From positions 1 through 7,582 of the forward strand of contig JAGCNA010000282.1 in the NCBI GenBank assembly GCA_017646185.1: a DNA stretch of 7,582 nt, given 5' to 3'. The stretch's first letter is position 1. Every line of letters begins with the position of its first letter. This stretch comes from Clostridia bacterium. Lineage in GTDB: Bacteria; Bacillota; Clostridia; Oscillospirales; CAG-382. A model generated the notes under the pieces. The model was not told the origin of the DNA. It did no database searches and was given only the letters and a program-made list of their open reading frames with translations. Both the position numbers and the translations under genes were made by a program. This document shows positions 1-4,825 of this stretch, in pieces.

Positions 1-534
1 CAGTATTTCCGCATCACTTACCGCAAGGGTTCCGTCGGAAACGAGATATTCCTGCATAAGGCTGATATACTGATAACTGCGGAGATACTCAACCAACATC
101 TCGTAATCTGCGCCGTATTCAGCAAGCTCGATGTTCAAAAGATCCTTGCTGCCTGCAGTTTCGATATACTCCTGCGCCAGCTTTTCTAGATCTGCCGCAG
201 CACTTTCATCCTTAACGGAAATGCCGTGATCCTTACAGAATTTCATAGCAACGAGCATATTGCAAAACTCGGTGTTGATATAATCTGTCCATGTGATCTT
301 ATTATCCGCATCATAATACTCATCCCAGAAAGCGGGAGTATTGCTTATGTCCATCTGATAGTAATAATAAAGATACTCCTGAACTGCTCTTTTCTCAACA
401 GCCAGATGCAAAGCGTACATAGAGCTGTCAAGAGACATACCCTCGTAGGTTGCAATAACGGGACTGTTGGAGCAAGCACAGAGGGACAAGATTAATACTA
501 CGCACAGCAGTGCGCAAAAAACTTTTTTAAACAT
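1..534 (-). CDS. Lipoprotein, probable PrsA/SurA-like foldase (N-terminal part; gene runs off the window)
   Basis: The first 178 codons of a minus-strand gene are present; the 3' end lies outside the window. ATG at 532-534 is preceded by GGAGG (544-548) with a 9-nt spacer, which fixes the start. The product begins with a lipoprotein signal peptide: MFKK, a hydrophobic stretch (residues 5-19), then the lipobox L18-C19-A20-C21, so Cys21 should be lipidated and the mature protein anchored outside the membrane. After a short linker, VIATYEGMSLDSSMY (26-40) resembles the strand-turn-helix opening of SurA_N/PrsA chaperone domains. Residues 105-178 are mostly helical and acidic (for example ADLEKLAQEYIETAG, then YEMLVEYLRSYQYISLMQEYL) and end at VSDAEIL, as these proteins do just before the parvulin rotamase domain. 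That domain would be off the window, so isomerase activity cannot be judged. The position after mfd is where many Clostridia carry a peptidyl-prolyl isomerase gene. An aromatic run, YLYYYY, lies at residues 54-59. The lipoprotein call is firm; the foldase call is inference. Confidence 0.72.
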   Translation of the reverse strand, partial: MFKKVFCALLCVVLILSLCACSNSPVIATYEGMSLDSSMYALHLAVEKRAVQEYLYYYYQMDISNTPAFWDEYYDADNKITWTDYINTEFCNMLVAMKFCKDHGISVKDESAAADLEKLAQEYIETAGSKDLLNIELAEYGADYEMLVEYLRSYQYISLMQEYLVSDGTLAVSDAEIL

Positions 535-543
535 TTGAAAAAT

Positions 544-592
544 CCTCCATTGGTCATAAACATATTATATTACAAAATTCAGCCGTTGTCTA
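544..592 (-). promoter_or_regulatory. Predicted sigma-A promoter and RBS of the lipoprotein gene, overlapping the end of mfd
   Basis: On the minus strand a -35-like TAGACA (592-587) is followed after exactly 17 nt by a perfect TATAAT (569-564). The -35 hexamer lies inside the last codons of mfd (stop at 581-579). Transcription would start near 557, giving a leader of about 23 nt that carries GGAGG (548-544) before the ATG at 534. No terminator hairpin is visible in the 44-nt gap, so read-through from the pth-mfd transcript is also likely. The promoter is predicted from consensus and spacing only. Confidence 0.62.
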
Positions 593-3500
593 CACTGTTT
601 TGCAGTAAATTTTTAAACTTTTCAAGAATTTCCGCAACTGTATCAAGCACATCCTCTTTTTCCGAGGGTCTGTAAGCAAAATGAGGCTTACCGCCCAGTG
701 AAAGAAGCATTCTGCCCCTGTACTCCGGTTCGGATGCAAGAAGAGTGCAGGCACGCACATCGATATGTTCGGGGAAAAATGATATAAGACCGCGTTTTTG
801 TTCAATAAGCTTTATACCGCAAGCGCAGGCGCTGTTACGCACAAGCGCTACTCTTACAAGGTTCCACAATGTAGGCGGTATATCGCCGAAGCGGTCGAGC
901 AGTTCATCAAGCAGATCGTCTCTGTCCGCTTCCGATTCGATACAAGCGATCTTTCTGTAAACGTCTATACGCATCTGGGAAGACGGAATATAGTCTTCCG
1001 GTATAAATGCGCTTACAGACATATCCACCGTGCAATCGCTCTTCAACATTCCGGGGTTGCCCTTAAGCTCTTCAACGGCTTCTTCGAGTATTTTAACGTA
1101 CAGATCGTAACCGATCGCCTCCATCTGTCCGCTTTGCTCGGCGCCCAGCACGTTGCCTGCGCCTCTCAGCTCCAGATCTCGCATCGCTATCTTGAATCCG
1201 CTTCCGAATTCGGTAAATTCACGTATAGCGTCAAGACGCTTTTCGGCGATCTCTTTTAAAATACTTCCTGTTCTGTAGGTAAAATATGCATACGCCTTAC
1301 GGGCGGAGCGTCCTACTCGCCCTCTCAGCTGATGAAGCTGGGAAAGTCCCATATGGTCGGCATTTTCTATTACAAGAGTGTTTGCGTTGGGTACGTCGAT
1401 ACCCGTCTCTATAATGGTGGTACTAACCAAAACGTCGATTTCGCCCCGTACCATATTTTCCCATATTTCCCCAAGCTCGTCCTTGCTCATTTTTCCGTGG
1501 GCAACGGCGACCACAGCTTCGGGGAAAGCCTCGGAAAGCTTTTTGGCACAGGAATAGATGGTTTCCACCACGTTGTGGAGATAGAACACCTGACCTCCTC
1601 TGCGCAGTTCACGGCGTATAGCCTCGTGAACCACGGCATCGTCGTGCTCCAAAACAAAGGTCTGTACGGGAATTCGGTCCGAAGGCGCTTCCTCCAGCAC
1701 CGACATATCTCTTATTCCGGATAACGCCATATTAAGAGTTCTGGGAATGGGAGTTGCGGTAAGAGTAAGAACGTCTATATTTTCGGAAAATTGTTTTAGC
1801 TTCTCTTTGTGGGTAACTCCGAATCGCTGTTCTTCGTCTATAATAAGCAATCCGAGATCCTTGAACTTTATATCGCTTTGAAGTATGCGGTGAGTACCGA
1901 CGACTACGTCGATCTTGCCGATACGCAGATCTTCCACAGTCTGTGCCTGCTCCGCTTTGGTGCGGAAACGTGACATCATCGCCACTTTTACGGGAAATGC
2001 ACGGAAACGGGAAAGCATTGTCTGATAATGCTGCATTGCAAGAATTGTGGTAGGCACCAAAACCGCCACCTGTTTTCCCGAAACTATTGCTTTAAAAGCG
2101 GCACGCAAAGCAACCTCTGTTTTTCCGAACCCAACGTCGCCGCACAAAAGTCGGTCCATAGGCACGGTGCTTTCCATATCCTTTTTGATATCCTCTGCAG
2201 CTCTGAGCTGGTCATCGGTTTCGTCATACTCGAACATAGCCTCAAACTCTTCCTGCATCTCTTCATCGGGAGGATAAGCGAAACCTTCTTTAAGCTGGCG
2301 GGCGGCGTAAAGAGCGATAAGCTCTTTTGCAATATCCTTTGCGGCGCTTTTTGCACGGGCTTTGGTGCGTTGCCATTCGGATGTGCCCATTTTGGAAAGC
2401 TTTGTGTTTTCGTTTCCGATATATTTGGAAACCAAATCAAGCTGGTTACAGGGCACGTACAAGATATCCGTGCCTGCATAACGTATTTTAATATAATCCT
2501 TTGAAACACCGTTTGCAGTAAGGTTTGTTATCCCCTCAAACCTTCCGATACCGTGGTTTGCGTGAACCACAAGATCACCGAAGGTAAGGTCTGCATAGGA
2601 TGCGATACGCTCGCTTTTTGTAACCTTTTTTCTTACACGCTCTTTTCGCCGTGCGGAAACGTTTTGTAAAGTATCCGTATCGGTATACAGAACGAAATTG
2701 GCTCTGGGCAGTTCAAAGCCGCAAAGAGCCTGGTTGCCGTCAAGAGTGCCGACACCCGCAAGTCCTTTGTGAAGCTGCCCGCTGAAACGGTAACAGCCTA
2801 TGTTTCTGTCATTGAGCGCAGTCAGCATATTGTCTGCGGCGCGCTCGCTCACGGTTAAAACAAGTACGTTACGCTTGAGCTCGACAGCGGATTTCAGATC
2901 GTCCGCCAAAAGCTCAAGATTAGAAAGATATGAGTTTACGGATTTGGTTAAAACCGTGTATTCATCGCGGTAATCAAACATTTTATTGGCACCGGAAAAA
3001 TAGTCCAGAGCCAATGTCTTTTTCGCCAACGAGGACACGAGTGTATCCATGTCCATGTGAGGAAGCTGGCTTCCCGCAGGTAAAATCCCGCTTTCAGCAA
3101 GGGATGCAAAGGTCTGCTCGTTTTGCCAACAGAACGCCCCTGCTCTTTCCTTTATACGGGAGGTATTGACAGCAATTACCGCAAAATCCGAAAGATAATC
3201 CAAAACGGTTGCTTTTTCCTCGTAAACAAAGGATGCATATTTATCAAGAGCGGTAATTCTTATATGATTTTCGCAGTTTTCTTTTTCTTTTATAAGCAGA
3301 TCTCTGAGCTTTTCACTGCCGGTGAATTTTTTTATCTGCTTTCCGATATGGAAAGCTATATTTTCATACGCCAGATTATCGGGCAAAAGCTCGTACACGG
3401 GAAGAATGCTTACGGTTTCGGTGTTTTCGTAACGTCTTTGGGAGGTTATATCAAAAAATCCGATAAGATCGACTTCATCACCGAAAAAATCTATACGGAA

Positions 3501-4067
3501 CGGGTTGGGATACGAGGGAGAAAATACATCCACAATACCGCCGCGGACAGCAAACTGTCCCTCACCTTCCACCTGCTCGGTGCGCTGATAGCCCAAAAGG
3601 GCAAGCCAAGAGGAGAGCTGTGAAACGGAAATGCTTTCACCGGTACGCACGTGGAGAGTTATATCCTGCAGTATTTCGGGAGGCACGGTATATTGCATAA
3701 CCGCATCGGGCACGGTTATTACCGCATCTGCTTTTCCATCCAGTAGTGCGGAAAGTACGCCGATACGCTGTTGCTCAAATTCACGGGAATAGCCCTTTAC
3801 GTTATCGAAAACGAAATCTCTTGCAGGGAAAAACAAAACGTTTTCCATATAATATTCCAATTCCGATCGAAGACGCTGAGCTTCCCTCTCATCGGGCATT
3901 ATAATGAGCAGCTTTTTGTTTATTTCTTTGGAAAAAGCCGTGCAGAAAAGGGGGCGGGCAGCGTCGCACACCCCTGTTGCGACACACGGAACCCGTCCCT
4001 TTGAAAAATTTTCGGTAAGCGCCGAAAATTCGGTATCAAGTGAAAATTGTGAAATTACGGTATTCAT
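579..4067 (-). CDS. mfd: Transcription-repair coupling factor Mfd
   Basis: Mfd is an ATP-driven dsDNA translocase that recognises RNA polymerase stalled at DNA lesions, pushes it off and recruits UvrA for nucleotide excision repair. At 1162 residues it is full length (E. coli 1148). The N-terminal UvrB-like module has the expected degenerate ATP site (TGVCDAARPLF, 31-41). Its UvrA-contact surface is intact: R175, R191 and F195 align with E. coli R165, R181 and F185. The RNA-polymerase-interacting domain is around 487-560 (HANHGIGRFEG, H505). The RecG-like motor follows: Walker A GDVGFGKT with K649, DEEQ box at 744-747, TATPIPRT at 770-777, motif V TTIIETGIDVP at 883-893, motif VI QLRGRVGRS at 913-921. 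The TRG translocation motif spans roughly 948-982 (RDLELRGAGNVLG), and the C-terminal autoinhibitory domain contains RFGDIPP. The ATG lies 4 nt after the pth stop, with no clear Shine-Dalgarno sequence, so translation is probably coupled to pth. No frameshift or missing motif is seen. Confidence 0.98.
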   Translation of the reverse strand: MNTVISQFSLDTEFSALTENFSKGRVPCVATGVCDAARPLFCTAFSKEINKKLLIIMPDEREAQRLRSELEYYMENVLFFPARDFVFDNVKGYSREFEQQRIGVLSALLDGKADAVITVPDAVMQYTVPPEILQDITLHVRTGESISVSQLSSWLALLGYQRTEQVEGEGQFAVRGGIVDVFSPSYPNPFRIDFFGDEVDLIGFFDITSQRRYENTETVSILPVYELLPDNLAYENIAFHIGKQIKKFTGSEKLRDLLIKEKENCENHIRITALDKYASFVYEEKATVLDYLSDFAVIAVNTSRIKERAGAFCWQNEQTFASLAESGILPAGSQLPHMDMDTLVSSLAKKTLALDYFSGANKMFDYRDEYTVLTKSVNSYLSNLELLADDLKSAVELKRNVLVLTVSERAADNMLTALNDRNIGCYRFSGQLHKGLAGVGTLDGNQALCGFELPRANFVLYTDTDTLQNVSARRKERVRKKVTKSERIASYADLTFGDLVVHANHGIGRFEGITNLTANGVSKDYIKIRYAGTDILYVPCNQLDLVSKYIGNENTKLSKMGTSEWQRTKARAKSAAKDIAKELIALYAARQLKEGFAYPPDEEMQEEFEAMFEYDETDDQLRAAEDIKKDMESTVPMDRLLCGDVGFGKTEVALRAAFKAIVSGKQVAVLVPTTILAMQHYQTMLSRFRAFPVKVAMMSRFRTKAEQAQTVEDLRIGKIDVVVGTHRILQSDIKFKDLGLLIIDEEQRFGVTHKEKLKQFSENIDVLTLTATPIPRTLNMALSGIRDMSVLEEAPSDRIPVQTFVLEHDDAVVHEAIRRELRRGGQVFYLHNVVETIYSCAKKLSEAFPEAVVAVAHGKMSKDELGEIWENMVRGEIDVLVSTTIIETGIDVPNANTLVIENADHMGLSQLHQLRGRVGRSARKAYAYFTYRTGSILKEIAEKRLDAIREFTEFGSGFKIAMRDLELRGAGNVLGAEQSGQMEAIGYDLYVKILEEAVEELKGNPGMLKSDCTVDMSVSAFIPEDYIPSSQMRIDVYRKIACIESEADRDDLLDELLDRFGDIPPTLWNLVRVALVRNSACACGIKLIEQKRGLISFFPEHIDVRACTLLASEPEYRGRMLLSLGGKPHFAYRPSEKEDVLDTVAEILEKFKNLLQNSVDNG

Positions 4068-4071
4068 AAAA

Positions 4072-4659
4072 CTAATTAAAAAGATTCATCGCTTTATCTG
4101 TTTCACCGGAAACTATAAGCTCCACAGCCTTTGAAACGTCGTCAAAACGGCTGCATACGGATTTGAATTCCGATTGTGAAAAGTTGGAAAGCACCCAATC
4201 CGCCATATCGTAATCGGGATGAGGCTTTTCGCCCACGCCAATCTTAACACGGGGAAAATCCTGGGTACCCAAATGCTCGATAAGGGATTTGATTCCGTTA
4301 TGACCGCCTGCGCTTCCCTTACGGCGTATGCGCAGTTCTCCAACGCCGATAGCGCAATCATCAAAAAGCACGATAACCTTTGCCGGAGGTACCTTATAAA
4401 ATGACGCCGCACTTTTAACGGCTTCTCCGGAATGGTTCATATATGTTTGGGGCTTTAAAAGCAAAACCTTCTTACCGGCGATCTCCGCCTTGCCGCAAAG
4501 AGCTCTGTGTTTTAACGAATTTATACGGGCGCCGCAGTTTTCCGCAAGACGATCTATCGCCCTGAAACCGGCGTTATGTCTTGTGTTATCATATTTGGGT
4601 TCCGGATTACCGAGACCTACGATAATGTACTCTATTCCCGAGGATGAAAACAAACTCAT
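4072..4659 (-). CDS. pth: Peptidyl-tRNA hydrolase
   Basis: Pth is a cytoplasmic esterase that cleaves peptidyl-tRNA released by ribosomes that drop off, recycling tRNA. The ATG at 4657-4659 is chosen: AAGGAGGG (4675-4668) precedes it at good spacing, and the predicted promoter lies just upstream. A longer in-frame reading from TTG at 4719 would begin upstream of that promoter's -10. The resulting 195-residue protein matches the family length. Visible landmarks: IIVGLGNPEPKY (12-23) with Asn18, TRHNAGF (26-32) with catalytic His28, KPQTYMNHSG (69-78) with Asn75, LFDD (98-101) with the catalytic Asp at D100, GSAGGHNGIKS (115-125) with H120 and N121, and VKIGVG near the C-terminal third. One oddity: the usual DDLDLPVG-type loop reads DDCAIGVG, so the second conserved acidic residue and the proline are replaced, while all catalytic positions remain. 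It is the first gene of the pth-mfd transcript. Confidence 0.97.
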   Translation of the reverse strand: MSLFSSSGIEYIIVGLGNPEPKYDNTRHNAGFRAIDRLAENCGARINSLKHRALCGKAEIAGKKVLLLKPQTYMNHSGEAVKSAASFYKVPPAKVIVLFDDCAIGVGELRIRRKGSAGGHNGIKSLIEHLGTQDFPRVKIGVGEKPHPDYDMADWVLSNFSQSEFKSVCSRFDDVSKAVELIVSGETDKAMNLFN

Positions 4660-4667
4660 CTGTAAAA

Positions 4668-4713
4668 CCCTCCTTCGGTGTGTAAGTTTATCCTTTTTAA
4701 GACGTTTTGTCAA
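4668..4713 (-). promoter_or_regulatory. Predicted sigma-A promoter and RBS of the pth-mfd operon
   Basis: Read on the minus strand, a perfect -35 TTGACA (4713-4708) is followed by a 17-nt spacer and a -10-like TAAACT (4690-4685, 4 of 6 consensus). Transcription would start near 4678 and give a very short leader of about 19 nt that holds the strong ribosome binding site AAGGAGGG (4675-4668) ahead of the pth ATG at 4659. The AT-rich tract at 4720-4750 sits directly upstream, where an UP element would act. Confidence 0.68.
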
Positions 4714-4723
4714 GTGCAATAAG

Positions 4724-4738
4724 TATATAAATTATATA
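4724..4738. repeat. AT-only inverted repeat between the two divergent promoters
   Basis: TATATAA (4724-4730), a single central A (4731) and TTATATA (4732-4738) form a perfect 7-bp-arm inverted repeat. It sits upstream of both predicted -35 elements (pth at 4713, ppdK at 4766). It could be an UP-element-like tract, a regulator site, or simply a product of AT-rich composition. The symmetry is seen directly; any function is speculative. Confidence 0.35.
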
Positions 4739-4765
4739 ATATGAAATAAAGTTTTGAAAAAAGTA

Positions 4766-4793
4766 TAGACAAAACCAAATTTTGTGTTATAAT
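4766..4793 (+). promoter_or_regulatory. Predicted sigma-A promoter of ppdK with extended -10
   Basis: The -35-like TAGACA (4766-4771) is separated by 16 nt from a perfect TATAAT (4788-4793). The -10 is preceded by TGT (4785-4787), making an extended TGnTATAAT element that can compensate for the slightly weak -35. Transcription would start around 4800, leaving a leader of about 26 nt. An inverted repeat, ACAAAA-(5 nt)-TTTTGT at 4769-4785, fills the spacer between the two hexamers. Confidence 0.72.
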
Positions 4794-4813
4794 ATATCGA
4801 TAAAAAATTTTAC

Positions 4814-4819
4814 GGAGGT
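4814..4819 (+). promoter_or_regulatory. Ribosome binding site of ppdK
   Basis: GGAGGT lies 6 nt before the ATG at 4826. It is a near-perfect Shine-Dalgarno sequence that fixes the start codon and agrees with high expression of the gene. Confidence 0.9.
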
Positions 4820-4825
4820 ACACAC

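Noticed and set aside
226..495. Plus-strand frame of 89 codons opposite the lipoprotein gene
   Set aside because: The minus-strand reading has an RBS, promoter, signal peptide and lipobox; the plus-strand frame has none of these.
798..1259. Plus-strand frame of 153 codons inside mfd
   Set aside because: It lies fully within conserved mfd coding sequence and its translation resembles no family; other plus-strand frames inside mfd (1332-1724, 2028-2504, 3123-3623) were dropped for the same reason.
4660..4719. Longer pth reading from a TTG at 4719 (20 extra residues)
   Set aside because: This stretch contains the predicted pth -35 and -10 and the strong RBS for the ATG at 4659. The extra residues (basic, MHLTKRLKK-like) are not part of the Pth fold.
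4754..4759. TTGAAA as the -35 of ppdK
   Set aside because: It is 28 nt from the TATAAT at 4788, too far for a functional pair; TAGACA at 4766 has a 16-nt spacer.
4660..4825. Riboswitch or structured leader upstream of ppdK or pth
   Set aside because: Predicted leaders are only about 20-26 nt, and no terminator/antiterminator structure is visible, so there is no room for a riboswitch.
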